From: Streptomyces sp. NBC_01788
Lineage (GTDB): Bacteria > Actinomycetota > Actinomycetes > Streptomycetales > Streptomycetaceae
Direction of reading: 5' to 3'
Assembly (NCBI RefSeq): GCF_035917575.1
Contig: NZ_CP109090.1
Span: 2,728,001-2,792,000, forward strand
Length of the DNA stretch: 64,000 bases
The translations under genes and the position numbers were made by a program. The notes below the pieces were generated by a model, which was not told where the DNA came from, did not search any database, and worked only from the letters and a program-made list of their open reading frames with translations. Position 1 is the stretch's first letter, and the number at the start of each line of letters is the position of its first letter. Of the stretch, positions 54,059 to 62,624 are shown one piece after another.

Positions 54059-55132
54059 CTACCCCACCGTCGGCTCCGCGCTGTGCGCCAGGGAGCCGCA
54101 GACGGCCGCCGCGGTGTCCGTGGCGTACGGGTCCGTGCCGGGCGGGCTGCCCGCCTTGGCGGTCTGGCCGGCCAGCAGCGGCTCGAACTGCCGTGCGGAG
54201 TCCCCGGCGCAGGAGAGCGGGCCGGCCTGCGTGTAGGAGACGACGATCTGCACCTGGTGCAGCCGCAGGTCGTCCGGGGTGAAGCGGAACTGCAGCTCGC
54301 GCCGGACGGTGAACAGCGAGGACGGCGCGTGCGCGCCGGAGCCGGCCGGCTTCAGGGCGTAGACGAAGGTGTGGTCCGCGCCCACCTCCAGGGTGGAGGA
54401 GTCGGTCTCGGCGGCCTGGAGACTGCCCTGGACCCGGATCTCGCGGCCGGCCAACTCGACGCGGGCCGGGTCGAAGCGGACGAGCCAGCCGGTGGCCGCG
54501 TGCCGCCCGTCGGCGGCGGGCCGGTCGAAGCTCTGGTCGAACTGGTCGAGCTGACCGGCGTCGAGCAGCGCCCGCACGGGGTCGGTCCGACCGCCGGTGA
54601 GCACCTCCGGGTAGAGGGAGGACGCGACGATGTACTCCTTCGCGATGGTCAGCGCGGCGACGACCTGACTGTCGGAGAAATGCGCGGTGCGCCGTACGGT
54701 GGGCAGCGGTACGCCCTCCGCGCCGACGGAGAACTGGGCGGCCGGGCTGTGCCCGTACAGGTACGCGGGGTCGGCCGCGCCGGGCACCTTGCCCTGCGGG
54801 GCGAGCGGGACGACGGTCATCCGCAGCGGCTCCACGGGCCGCTGGGCCTGTGTGCTCTGGTAGGGGTGCCGCACGCCCATGTAGATCGCGGTGCCGAAGG
54901 CGACGATGATCAGCAGGACCAGCAGCAGTGCCTGCCGTGACAGCCCGCGGCGCATCGGCGGGCGGCGGCGCACGGCGGGAGTGTGGTCGGTCAACCGTTC
55001 GAGTGCGGAGTATTCCTGGAGACGGGCAGCCCGGACGAACGACTCGTCGAAGACGACGGACCGGTATTCGTCCTCCGCACCTCCAGGGACGCCCTCGGGT
55101 GTCCCCTCAGGTGGCTCTCCAGGCCCTCCCAT
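54059..55132 (-). CDS. membrane protein with SVVFDESFVRAA motif, unknown function
   Basis: A 357-residue protein. The N-terminal ~60 residues hold EYRSVVFDESFVRAARLQEYSALERL, followed by a basic patch (RRRPPMRRGLSRQ), a transmembrane helix (ALLLVLLIIVAFGTAIYMGV) and a large external domain of ~260 residues ending with two cysteines (SCAGDS, AVCGS). I do not recognise the family. The upstream gene on this strand shares the N-terminal motif. It converges with the M48 gene, leaving nine bases between stops. Confidence 0.75.
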   Translation of the reverse strand: MGGPGEPPEGTPEGVPGGAEDEYRSVVFDESFVRAARLQEYSALERLTDHTPAVRRRPPMRRGLSRQALLLVLLIIVAFGTAIYMGVRHPYQSTQAQRPVEPLRMTVVPLAPQGKVPGAADPAYLYGHSPAAQFSVGAEGVPLPTVRRTAHFSDSQVVAALTIAKEYIVASSLYPEVLTGGRTDPVRALLDAGQLDQFDQSFDRPAADGRHAATGWLVRFDPARVELAGREIRVQGSLQAAETDSSTLEVGADHTFVYALKPAGSGAHAPSSLFTVRRELQFRFTPDDLRLHQVQIVVSYTQAGPLSCAGDSARQFEPLLAGQTAKAGSPPGTDPYATDTAAAVCGSLAHSAEPTVG

Positions 55133-55221
55133 ATCTTCAGGGTAGGTCTCCGCAAGCCCTGGTAAACGCCCTGATGTGCGACAAGTTCTGACAGGTTCTC
55201 ACCAGAACCGCCGCGCCGCCG

Positions 55222-55782
55222 TCAGGGCGTGCGCGGGACCGCGGGGACGGCGGGCTGGGAGTATTCGGCGGACGCGGAGGGCGCCGCCGCGCTGCCCTGT
55301 TCCAGGCCGGTCGAGGCGGGCGGCGGGACCTGGTCCCGGCTGCCCGAGGAGCCGCCCCGGTAGACCGCCGCGAAGGCGAGGGCGACCATGCCGATGCCCA
55401 TGACGAGGGCGAGCACCCAGGCGACGGGGCGGTGCCAGCGGACGTGCTTGCCGAAGGTCCCCGGGGCGCCGGGACGGCCTTCGAGGACGTCGGCGTCGGG
55501 GTCGTCCGGGTCGCCGTAGGGATCGGGGCCGAGACCGTACCCCTCCTCGTAGCGCTCGCCTCTGGCGTGGGCGCGGCGGGCCTCCGCCTCGGAGGCCTCT
55601 GCTCTGGCCTGCGCGGCGGCCAGGAGGCGTTCGACCGCGGTCGGCTCGTGGATCACGGCCGCGCGTACGAAGGCCTCGTCGAAGACCACGGAGGCGAACT
55701 CTTCGTCCGACACCCCGTGGTCGTGGTCGTCGTCGGGCTCCCAGCCGTCAGGGAACGGCGTGCCCCCCACGTCCTCCGGCAC
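55222..55782 (-). CDS. membrane protein sharing the SVVFDEAFVRAA motif, unknown function
   Basis: A 186-residue protein. EFASVVFDEAFVRAAVIHEPTAVERLL is followed by an Ala/Glu/Arg helical stretch, an acidic linker (YGDPDDPDAD), a transmembrane helix (VAWVLALVMGIGMVALAFAAVY) and a short Ser/Pro-rich external tail. The GTG at 55782 is preferred; the frame opens 27 bases earlier only with a TTG. The N-terminal motif is shared with the downstream gene. The family is not recognised. Confidence 0.72.
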   Translation of the reverse strand: MPEDVGGTPFPDGWEPDDDHDHGVSDEEFASVVFDEAFVRAAVIHEPTAVERLLAAAQARAEASEAEARRAHARGERYEEGYGLGPDPYGDPDDPDADVLEGRPGAPGTFGKHVRWHRPVAWVLALVMGIGMVALAFAAVYRGGSSGSRDQVPPPASTGLEQGSAAAPSASAEYSQPAVPAVPRTP

Positions 55783-55872
55783 GGATCCAGAGTAGACCTG
55801 AGGGGTCAATTTGGGCAGACGGTATGGAAATTCATCCGTCTGCTGAGACGCCCCGCCACGGGCCGGCCCGCG

Positions 55873-57159
55873 TCAGCGCCGGGTGTGCCCGTCCCCCGTG
55901 AGGATGTACTTGGTGCTGGTCAGCTCGGGCAGGCCCATCGGGCCGCGGGCGTGCAGCTTCTGCGTGGAGATGCCGATCTCGGCGCCGAAGCCGAACTGGC
56001 CGCCGTCGGTGAAGCGGGTGGAGGCGTTGACGGCGACGGTCGTGGAGTCGACCAGTTGGGTGAACCGGCGGGCGGCCTGCTGCGAGGTGGTGACGATCGC
56101 CTCGGTGTGCCCGGAGCTCCACAGCCGGATGTGCGCGACGGCCCGGTCGAGGGAATCGACCACGGCGGCGGCGATGTCGTACGACAGGTACTCGGTCTCC
56201 CAGTCCTCCGCGGTGGCCTCGACGACCGTGGCCCGGGAGTCCTTGGCGTGGGCCATGACCCGCTCGTCGGCGTGGACGGTGACCCCGGCCTCGGCGAGCG
56301 CGTCCAGGGCGCGGGGCAGGAACTCGGCGGCGATGTCCTGGTGGACCAGCAGCGTCTCGGCGGCGTTGCAGACGCTGGGCCGCTGCGCCTTGGAGTTGAT
56401 CAGGATGTCGACAGCCGTGTCGACGTCGGCCTGCGCGTCGACGTAGACGTGGCAGTTGCCGGTGCCGGTCTCGATCACCGGCACGGTGGACTCGTTCACC
56501 ACGGTCCGGATCAGCGAGGCGCCGCCGCGCGGGATCAGCACGTCGACCAGGCCGCGCGCGCGCATCAGCTCGCGTACGCTCTCGCGGCTCTCGCCGGGCA
56601 CCAGCTGCACGGCGTCGGCGGGCAGCCCCGACCCGCCCACGGCGTCGCGGACGACCCGGACCAGGGCGGTGTTCGACTCGTAGGCGGAGGCCGAGCCACG
56701 CAGCAGCACCGCGTTGCCCGACTTCAGGCAGAGGGCGGCGGCGTCCACGGTGACGTTCGGGCGGGCCTCGTAGATGATCCCGACCACGCCGAGCGGGACG
56801 CGGACCTGGCGCAGGTCGAGCCCGTTCGGCAGCGTGTTGCCGCGGACGACCTCGCCGACCGGGTCGGGCAGCCCCGCCACGTCCCGCACGTCGGCGGCGA
56901 TGGCGCGCACCCGCTCGGGGGTGAGCGTGAGCCGGTCGACGATGGCGTCGCTGGTACCGGCCTCGCGGGCCTTGGCGACGTCCTTGGCGTTCGCCTCGAG
57001 GATCTCGCCGGTACGGACCTCCAGGGCGTCCGCGATGGCCAGCAGGGCGTCGTCCTTCGCCACTCGCGGCAGCGGCGCGAGGTCGGCGGCGGCGGCCTTG
57101 GCGCGGTACGCGGCCTGGGTGACCGGGGACATCGAGTCGTACGGCGAGAGCATGGTCAT
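55873..57159 (-). CDS. proA: gamma-glutamyl phosphate reductase
   Basis: A 428-residue NADPH-dependent enzyme that makes glutamate-5-semialdehyde in proline synthesis. Motifs: [16 protein letters not shown], the catalytic-Cys segment [16 protein letters not shown], and [31 protein letters not shown]. The ATG at 57159 gives MTMLSPYD; no good ribosome site is visible, so a leaderless message is possible. It is separated from proB by one small gene. Confidence 0.95.
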   Translation of the reverse strand: MTMLSPYDSMSPVTQAAYRAKAAAADLAPLPRVAKDDALLAIADALEVRTGEILEANAKDVAKAREAGTSDAIVDRLTLTPERVRAIAADVRDVAGLPDPVGEVVRGNTLPNGLDLRQVRVPLGVVGIIYEARPNVTVDAAALCLKSGNAVLLRGSASAYESNTALVRVVRDAVGGSGLPADAVQLVPGESRESVRELMRARGLVDVLIPRGGASLIRTVVNESTVPVIETGTGNCHVYVDAQADVDTAVDILINSKAQRPSVCNAAETLLVHQDIAAEFLPRALDALAEAGVTVHADERVMAHAKDSRATVVEATAEDWETEYLSYDIAAAVVDSLDRAVAHIRLWSSGHTEAIVTTSQQAARRFTQLVDSTTVAVNASTRFTDGGQFGFGAEIGISTQKLHARGPMGLPELTSTKYILTGDGHTRR

Positions 57160-57218
57160 GAAGGAAGGGTAGTGCGGCGTGCGGGGCGGCCACCGGTCGT
57201 CCCACACCGCGAGACGGG

Positions 57219-57647
57219 TCAAAAGGGATGGACCCCGACCGGTGTCGCCGGCGGCGCCCCGTACCCCTCGGCGAGGCGCTGGTGGTAGGTCTCGCGGTCG
57301 ACGACCTCGAGTCCGACGATCTCCCAGGGCGGCAGCTGGGCGCTCTGCCGGTGCTCGCCCCACAGCCGCAGGGCGACGGCGGCCGCGTCGTGGAGGTCGC
57401 GGGCCTCCTCCCAGTAGCGGATCTCGGCATGGTCGCCCGCGTACCGGCTGGTCAGCAGGAAGGGGTGGTCGTGGGCGAGCTGCTCGAGGCCGCGCCGCAC
57501 TTCCTTCAGCGGGGCCTGGGCGCCGGAGACGCTGAGCGTGACGTGCCACAGCCGGGGCAGGTCCTGCGGTGCGGCGCAGCCGTCTCCGGTCACCACGCTC
57601 GTCAGGCCACCGCGGGACGCCGCCGCCCCGGGGCGCACTCGTCTCAC
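57219..57647 (-). CDS. conserved small protein between proB and proA
   Basis: A 142-residue protein. The GTG at 57647 is chosen for AAGGAGG five bases upstream. The core [52 protein letters not shown], split here for description, suggests a small alpha/beta ferredoxin-like fold. It includes [15 protein letters not shown] near the end. I do not recognise a function. Position between proB and proA suggests co-transcription. Confidence 0.75.
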   Translation of the reverse strand: MRRVRPGAAASRGGLTSVVTGDGCAAPQDLPRLWHVTLSVSGAQAPLKEVRRGLEQLAHDHPFLLTSRYAGDHAEIRYWEEARDLHDAAAVALRLWGEHRQSAQLPPWEIVGLEVVDRETYHQRLAEGYGAPPATPVGVHPF

Positions 57648-57821
57648 GACGTCCTCCTTCACGCAGCGCTCGCTCGCATCGCTGACATCGCTCCACCGCT
57701 GGTCCCGCTCATGCGGAATGCGTCCCTGCCTCAAAGTGGAGCAGGCCGCACGGCTCCGCGGGGGCGGTTTTACGGAACGTCCCCCACCTTCGGCACCCGG
57801 GCGGCCGGACGTTTCGGACCA

Positions 57822-59000
57822 TTACGGCTGCAGGAGCACCAGATCGTCCCTGTGTACGACCTCGCGTTCGTACGCCGGGCCCAGCTCGCGGGCGAGTTCG
57901 CGGGTGGAGCGGCCGATCAGCCGGGGGATCTCCTTGGCGTCGAAGTTGACGAGGCCGCGGGCCACCGCGCGCCCGGTGCCGTCGCGCAGTTCGACCGGGT
58001 CGCCGGCGGTGAACTCGCCCTCCACGGCGGCGATACCGGCGGGCAGCAGCGACTTGCGGCCCTCGACGACAGCCCGGACCGCGCCGTCGTCGAGGGTGAG
58101 CGAGCCCTGCGGGGCGGAGGCGTGCTGCAGCCACAGCAGCCGGTCGGCGGAGCGCTTTCCGGTGGGGTGGAAGTAGGTGCCGGTGTCGCCGCCGGACAGG
58201 GCGTCGGCGGCGTGGACGGCGCTGGTCAGCACCACGGGGATGCCGGCGGCGGCCGCGATCCGGGCCGCCTCCACCTTGGTCACCATGCCGCCGGTGCCGA
58301 CGCCGGCCTTGCCGGCGCTGCCGATCTCGATGCCCGCCAGGTCGTCCGGGCCCCGCACCTCCGCCAGCCGGGAGGTGCCCGGCCTGCTCGGGTCACCGTC
58401 GTAGAGGCCGTCCACGTCGGACAGCAGCACCAGCAGGTCGGCGCGGACCAGGTGGGCGACGAGCGCGGCGAGCCGGTCGTTGTCGCCGAAGCGGATCTCG
58501 TCGGTGGCGACGGTGTCGTTCTCGTTCACCACCGGGAGGGCCCCCATCGCGAGGAGCTTGTCGAGGGTGCGGGAGGCGTTGCGGTGGTGGGCGCGGCGGC
58601 TGGTGTCGTCGCCGGTCAGCAGGACCTGGCCGACACGGATGCCGTAGCGGGCGAAGGAGGCGGTGTAGCGGGCCACGAGCAGGCCCTGGCCGACGCTGGC
58701 CGCGGCCTGCTGGCGGGCGAGGTCGCGGGGGCGGCGGCGCAGGCCCAGCGGGGCGAGGCCGGCGGCGATGGCGCCGGAGGAGACGAGGACGATCTCCTTG
58801 CCTCCCCCACCCGTCCGCCCCCCGCCGCCCTCGGCCGGGGCCCCTCGGGCGGCGCCGTCCTTGAGGCTCTTGCCGAGCACGTCCACGAGCGCGTCCACGC
58901 GGTCGGCGTCCAGGCCGCCCGACGCGGTGGTCAGCGACGAGGAACCCACCTTGACGACGATCCTGCGGGCCTCGCGCACGGCCTGCCTTGCCCCTGTCAC
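57822..59000 (-). CDS. proB: glutamate 5-kinase with an inserted glycine-rich loop
   Basis: A 392-residue kinase for the first step of proline synthesis. RIVVKVGSSSLTT opens the amino-acid-kinase fold, VLVSSGAIAAGLAPLG and VNENDTVATDEIRFGDND follow, and a C-terminal PUA domain contains GLVNFDAKEI. Residues ~46-68 (GKSLKDGAARGAPAEGGGGRT) are an extra Gly/Ala-rich loop before KEIVLVSSG; most ProB proteins go almost directly from the helix to that strand. The GTG start at 59000 has GAAGG close upstream. A decayed partial copy lies at 59605-59861. Confidence 0.93.
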   Translation of the reverse strand: MTGARQAVREARRIVVKVGSSSLTTASGGLDADRVDALVDVLGKSLKDGAARGAPAEGGGGRTGGGGKEIVLVSSGAIAAGLAPLGLRRRPRDLARQQAAASVGQGLLVARYTASFARYGIRVGQVLLTGDDTSRRAHHRNASRTLDKLLAMGALPVVNENDTVATDEIRFGDNDRLAALVAHLVRADLLVLLSDVDGLYDGDPSRPGTSRLAEVRGPDDLAGIEIGSAGKAGVGTGGMVTKVEAARIAAAAGIPVVLTSAVHAADALSGGDTGTYFHPTGKRSADRLLWLQHASAPQGSLTLDDGAVRAVVEGRKSLLPAGIAAVEGEFTAGDPVELRDGTGRAVARGLVNFDAKEIPRLIGRSTRELARELGPAYEREVVHRDDLVLLQP

Positions 59001-59320
59001 GTACCTTCCCCACTTCCTTACCGGGTGCCCTCAATCTACGTGAACCGGAACGGGAGTCGGCTTCGTATTCCAACCGTCGGACACCGACGGACGGCCACGT
59101 CCGGGCGGGCAGTCACGGATCGCCGCCACGGCATTGCCGAACAAGAAATATGGAAGGAAGCGTAAACATGATGCGTCCGTGTCAAGATTATTCCAATCGG
59201 CGGAGGCGTCACGAACTACATATTCAGCCGGTGGCTCCGGCGACCCGGAGTTCGAGCTCGCCGACGGCCTGCGGCGTCAGGAGGGCACCCTCTCCACCGC
59301 GGGGACCAGCGGCGGCCGGG
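59001..59320. other. gene-free stretch upstream of proB
   Basis: About 320 bp with several AT-richer patches (59138-59230), unlike the surrounding GC level. It contains a CCGTCG-GACAC-CGACGG inverted repeat (59074-59090). No frame shows sustained codon bias before ~59240. It probably combines the proB promoter and decayed DNA. Confidence 0.5.
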
Positions 59321-59603
59321 CCGCCGATCACCACGGGGGCGGTGTTCAAGAATCCGAAGAGCACGGCGGCGCAGCAAAAAAGTCGGCGATGTGAAGTACT
59401 ACTTCTTCCCGCAGAAGACCGGCGACGTGGTGGTGGTTTCGCTCGGCCGACAGGGGTGCACTGTGCGCATCGCGCACAACGAGAGTGATGACCTGGAAAA
59501 GCCGGCCGGAAAGCAGAATGTGCAGATCCGTCAGCTCCGCACCGCCGACGCCTGCCTGCGCGACTTCACCGGGATGTTCGATCAGGCGACCACCCCCCGC
59601 TGA
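59321..59603 (+). pseudogene. fragments resembling a phospholipase D-like secreted protein
   Basis: Two coding-like pieces lie in different frames. The first (TTGAVFKNPKSTAAQQ, near 59330-59380) resembles the start of the mature part of Streptomyces phospholipase D-like proteins. The second, 59391-59603, is a 70-codon stretch beginning VKYYFFPQKTGDVVVVSLG and ending FDQATTPR with strong G/C third-position bias; it recalls the second half of the same family. Linked by a frame change near an A6 run, they look like a frameshifted, internally deleted remnant. The family match is from memory; the 70-residue piece might instead be an intact small protein. Confidence 0.4.
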
Positions 59604-59604
59604 G

Positions 59605-59861
59605 TGCGTACGCCGGGCCCGGCTCACGGACGAGTCCGCGGATGGAACGGCACCGCGCACGCCGCTTCCGCGGGGCGGCGGCGATGGCACCGGAGGAGAT
59701 GAGGACGATCCCCTTCCGCCCGCCGCCCTCGGCCGAGGCCCCTCGGGCGGCGCCGTCCTTCAGGCTCTTGCCGAGCACGTCCATTCCGTCGACGTCCCGA
59801 CCACCGGCCCCGGTGGTCAGCGACGAGGAACCCACCTCGCGCACGACCGCCTTGCCCTGTT
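59605..59861 (-). pseudogene. internally deleted proB relic
   Basis: 59674-59861 closely matches the 5' part of proB (VGSSSLTT, VLGKSLKDGAARGASAEGGG, IVLISSGAIAA), including its unusual Gly-rich loop. 59605-59650 matches a C-terminal segment (RSIRGLVREPGPAY versus RSTRELARELGPAY in proB). The intervening ~280 codons and a ~20-bp piece near the start are missing, and the start codon is lost. It is a decayed duplicate next to the functional gene. Confidence 0.8.
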
Positions 59862-60182
59862 ATTGTCCGTCTCCTCGCGTCCGTCCGGCTGCATGGCGAT
59901 GCCCACATACCGAATGCGCGGGGTGCTGGTGGCACGGTTCACACCCGCGCGGTGACGGAGAAGCGCGGAGCGCTCGGCAGCAGTTGACTGCGTCACACTC
60001 ATTGAGGCCATTGACGCCCGGTTCCGCAGCTCTCGCCGCGATGGTGGCCCCTGTCACGGCTTATGGTTGCGCTGACTTGGTGCGCTATGCTCCCACGGTC
60101 GCCCCACCTGGCGCGGGCAGGCGTCGTCGCCGTCGCGCAGGCCTCTTAGATGCGCGGCGGTTTCACGGACGGAAGGATGACG
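59862..60182. other. gene-free leader of the glycopolymer unit
   Basis: Roughly 320 bp without a convincing ORF. TATGCT at 60085-60090 could be a -10 box for the downstream genes, but no matching -35 is clear. CAGGCCTCTTAG (60138-60149) recurs directly at 63757-63768, beyond the three-gene unit. Confidence 0.45.
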
Positions 60183-61904
60183 ATGCCACGTTGCTCGATA
60201 GCAGCGATTTCCTGGGAGCGCGTACACCTCAATCTCACTGCGGCCGTCTCGGACTTCACTGGGGATCCTAGTACGCTCCGTTTCCTGATTGTGGATGGTG
60301 AGCGCGAGTACCCGGTGAATTCTCGGCAAATTGACGCCGAACAGCACCGCTTGGAGATCAACGTCACCAACTTCCAGGACCGGCGTCAGGTGCCCAACGG
60401 CTCCTGGCGGATCGTCCCGGTGGCCGGAGAGACGCGACTACCGGCCGCCGACTTCGACCTCACGGCCACGGAACGCCTCGACGTGGACTCCCGCACCTTC
60501 CTCTACGACCGCAACCGCTCCGCGTACGTGATCGCTTTCGGAATCTCGGACGACGAGGACAACCCCGAGTTCCTCATGCGGACGTACCAGTTGTTCCGCA
60601 GCGGCGGACCGAGCAAGCCGGGCAAGTCGGTCGCGAAGGCTCCGAAGAAGCCGCTCGGCCAGCGGATCGGACTGTGGTTCATGCCGCGCGCCCGGCGCCG
60701 CAAGCTCGCCAACCGCATCTACTCGGTCTCGCACCGCCTGTACCGGTCGCGCGGCAACCGGATCCTGTTCGCCTCCGAGATGCGCACCGGCCTCGGCGGC
60801 AACCTGGCACGCGTCCATGACCGGATGATCGAACGGGATCTCGACAAGAAGTACTCGTTCCGCTATTCGTTCCGAATACCCAGCACCGCCAACAAGTGGA
60901 GCACGATCCGCCTCATCTACTTGCTGGCGACGTCGGACATCGTGATGATGGACGACTACTTCGGACTTCTCGCGCAGTTGGGCATTTCCCCGGACACCAA
61001 GATCATCCAGCTCTGGCACGCCGGCAGCGGGTTCAAGTCGGTCGGCTACAGCCGATTCGGACGATACGGTTCACCGAAGCTTTCCAACGCCCACCGCAAG
61101 TACACCTACGTGATCACCGGCTCCCAGCACCTTGTGCCGGTGTACGCCGAAGCGTTCGGCATCGAGGAATCGGCGGTCGTGCCGACGGGTCTGCCGCGCA
61201 TCGACACGTTCCTCGACGAGGAGCGCTCTCGCAAGGTCACCGAGGACTTCTTCACCGCCAACCCGAAGCTCAAGGGCAAGAAGATCGTGCTGTTCGCGCC
61301 GACCTTCCGCGGGAAGAACATCGACGACGCGCACTACGACTACAACCGCATCGACTTCGCGAAGCTCCACGAGGTCTGCGGCGACAAGTACGTCGTGCTC
61401 TTCCGGATGCACCACTTTATAACGGATCCCGTGCCGATTCCCGCGGAATACTCGGATCGGCTGCTGGACTTCGCGTCGTTCCCGGACACCAACGACCTGC
61501 TGCACGTCACCGACGTACTCGTCACGGACTACTCCTCCGTCATCTACGAGTACACGCTGCTCGACAGGCCGATCCTGTTCTACGCGTACGACAAGGACAC
61601 CTACTCGGTGATCCGCGGGTTCCACCGCGACTACGACTCCGTCGCTCCCGGCAAGATCTGCGTGACCTTCGACGAGCTGCTCAAGGCCCTTCAGGACGAG
61701 GACTACGACACCTCGAAGGTGGAGCAGTTCCGGAAGGAGAACTTCGACTTCGTCGACACCAACTCGGCGGACCGGGTGATCGACTGGCTTGTGCTCGGCG
61801 ACCCCGATGACAGAAAGACGGGCGGCGATCGCCGGTGGCTCGATCTCGCCCCTGACGACACGGCGGTTGGCGACCAACCGCTCAGCGACCAGTCGGAGGC
61901 ATGA
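60183..61904 (+). CDS. CDP-glycerol glycerophosphotransferase family protein (TagB/TagF-like)
   Basis: A 573-residue cytoplasmic-face enzyme of wall-teichoic-acid-type polymer synthesis. Residues 1-165 form an extra beta-rich domain (FTGDPSTLRFLIVDGERE). A basic linker follows, and the glycosyltransferase-B-like transferase domain carries QLWHAGSGFKSVG, VVPTGLPRID, FAPTFRGK, FRMHHF and VTDYSSVIYEY, matching TagF catalytic segments. The ATG at 60183 has GGAAGG six bases upstream. It is the first gene of a compact three-gene unit. The polymer unit transferred (glycerol- or ribitol-phosphate, or another CDP-linked group) is not determined. Confidence 0.87.
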   Translation: MPRCSIAAISWERVHLNLTAAVSDFTGDPSTLRFLIVDGEREYPVNSRQIDAEQHRLEINVTNFQDRRQVPNGSWRIVPVAGETRLPAADFDLTATERLDVDSRTFLYDRNRSAYVIAFGISDDEDNPEFLMRTYQLFRSGGPSKPGKSVAKAPKKPLGQRIGLWFMPRARRRKLANRIYSVSHRLYRSRGNRILFASEMRTGLGGNLARVHDRMIERDLDKKYSFRYSFRIPSTANKWSTIRLIYLLATSDIVMMDDYFGLLAQLGISPDTKIIQLWHAGSGFKSVGYSRFGRYGSPKLSNAHRKYTYVITGSQHLVPVYAEAFGIEESAVVPTGLPRIDTFLDEERSRKVTEDFFTANPKLKGKKIVLFAPTFRGKNIDDAHYDYNRIDFAKLHEVCGDKYVVLFRMHHFITDPVPIPAEYSDRLLDFASFPDTNDLLHVTDVLVTDYSSVIYEYTLLDRPILFYAYDKDTYSVIRGFHRDYDSVAPGKICVTFDELLKALQDEDYDTSKVEQFRKENFDFVDTNSADRVIDWLVLGDPDDRKTGGDRRWLDLAPDDTAVGDQPLSDQSEA

Positions 61905-61907
61905 GCT

Positions 61908-62624
61908 GTGAACGTTGCGTTGCTTTTCGCCGGTGGCATCGGGACAAGGATGAACTCCCGTGCTCTCCCGAAGCAGTTCCTGGAGATCCACGGCAAGCCG
62001 ATCATCATCCACACCCTTGAGCACTTCGAGGCGCACCCCGATATCGACGGCATCGCCATCGCGATCCTCCCCGAATACCGCCAGCACCTGATGAAGCTGC
62101 TCAAGCGGTATGAGATCGAGAAGGTCAGATGGGTCGTCGACGGCGGCAGGACCGGTCAGGAGTCGCGGCACAACGCGCTCAAGACGGTCGCCGCGGACTG
62201 CCCCGAGGACACCGTCGTGCTGATTCACGACGGCGTGCGGCCGCTGATCGACGCGAAGCTGATCAGCGCCAACATCGAGACCGTCCGGGAACACGGCTCC
62301 GCGATCACCTGCACCAAGTTCAACGAGACTGTGGTGTCGAGCGAGCACGAGCACATCGACGACGTGATCCCGCGCGACCACATCTACGCCGCTCAAGCCC
62401 CGCAGAGCTTCCGGCTCGGCCAGATCCTCTCGCTGTACGACCGGGCGGTGGCCGAGGACGAGCACGACACCATCGACTCGTGCTCCCTCATGCACCGGTA
62501 CGGCGAGAAGATCTACCGTGTGGTCGGCCCCCGCTCGAACATAAAGATCACGACGTCCGAGGACTTCTACCTGTGCCGGACGTTCTTCGAGATCATCGAG
62601 AACCAGCAGATCGTAGGTACGTGA
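61908..62624 (+). CDS. TarI/IspD-like cytidylyltransferase
   Basis: A 238-residue nucleotidyltransferase that joins CMP to a sugar- or polyol-phosphate. The CTP-binding start is LFAGGIGTRMNSRALPKQFL, with VDGGRTGQESRHNAL and IHDGVRPLID. The spacing and the LPKQFLEIHGKPIIIHTLE form are those of TarI (ribitol-5-phosphate cytidylyltransferase) rather than the isoprenoid enzyme IspD. GTG start three bases after the transferase gene. Its stop overlaps the next start. It probably supplies the CDP-activated donor used by the upstream transferase. Confidence 0.85.
   Translation: MNVALLFAGGIGTRMNSRALPKQFLEIHGKPIIIHTLEHFEAHPDIDGIAIAILPEYRQHLMKLLKRYEIEKVRWVVDGGRTGQESRHNALKTVAADCPEDTVVLIHDGVRPLIDAKLISANIETVREHGSAITCTKFNETVVSSEHEHIDDVIPRDHIYAAQAPQSFRLGQILSLYDRAVAEDEHDTIDSCSLMHRYGEKIYRVVGPRSNIKITTSEDFYLCRTFFEIIENQQIVGT

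Noticed and set aside
59001..60182. Loss of obg upstream of proB as a rearrangement
   Set aside because: As far as I recall, S. coelicolor also has surface-glycopolymer genes between proB and obg. The window ends before obg would be reached, so its absence here is not informative.
61908..62624. IspD of the isoprenoid (MEP) pathway
   Set aside because: The gene is embedded with a CDP-glycerol-type transferase and an SDR, and its N-terminal motif is TarI-like. No ispF or other MEP gene is adjacent.
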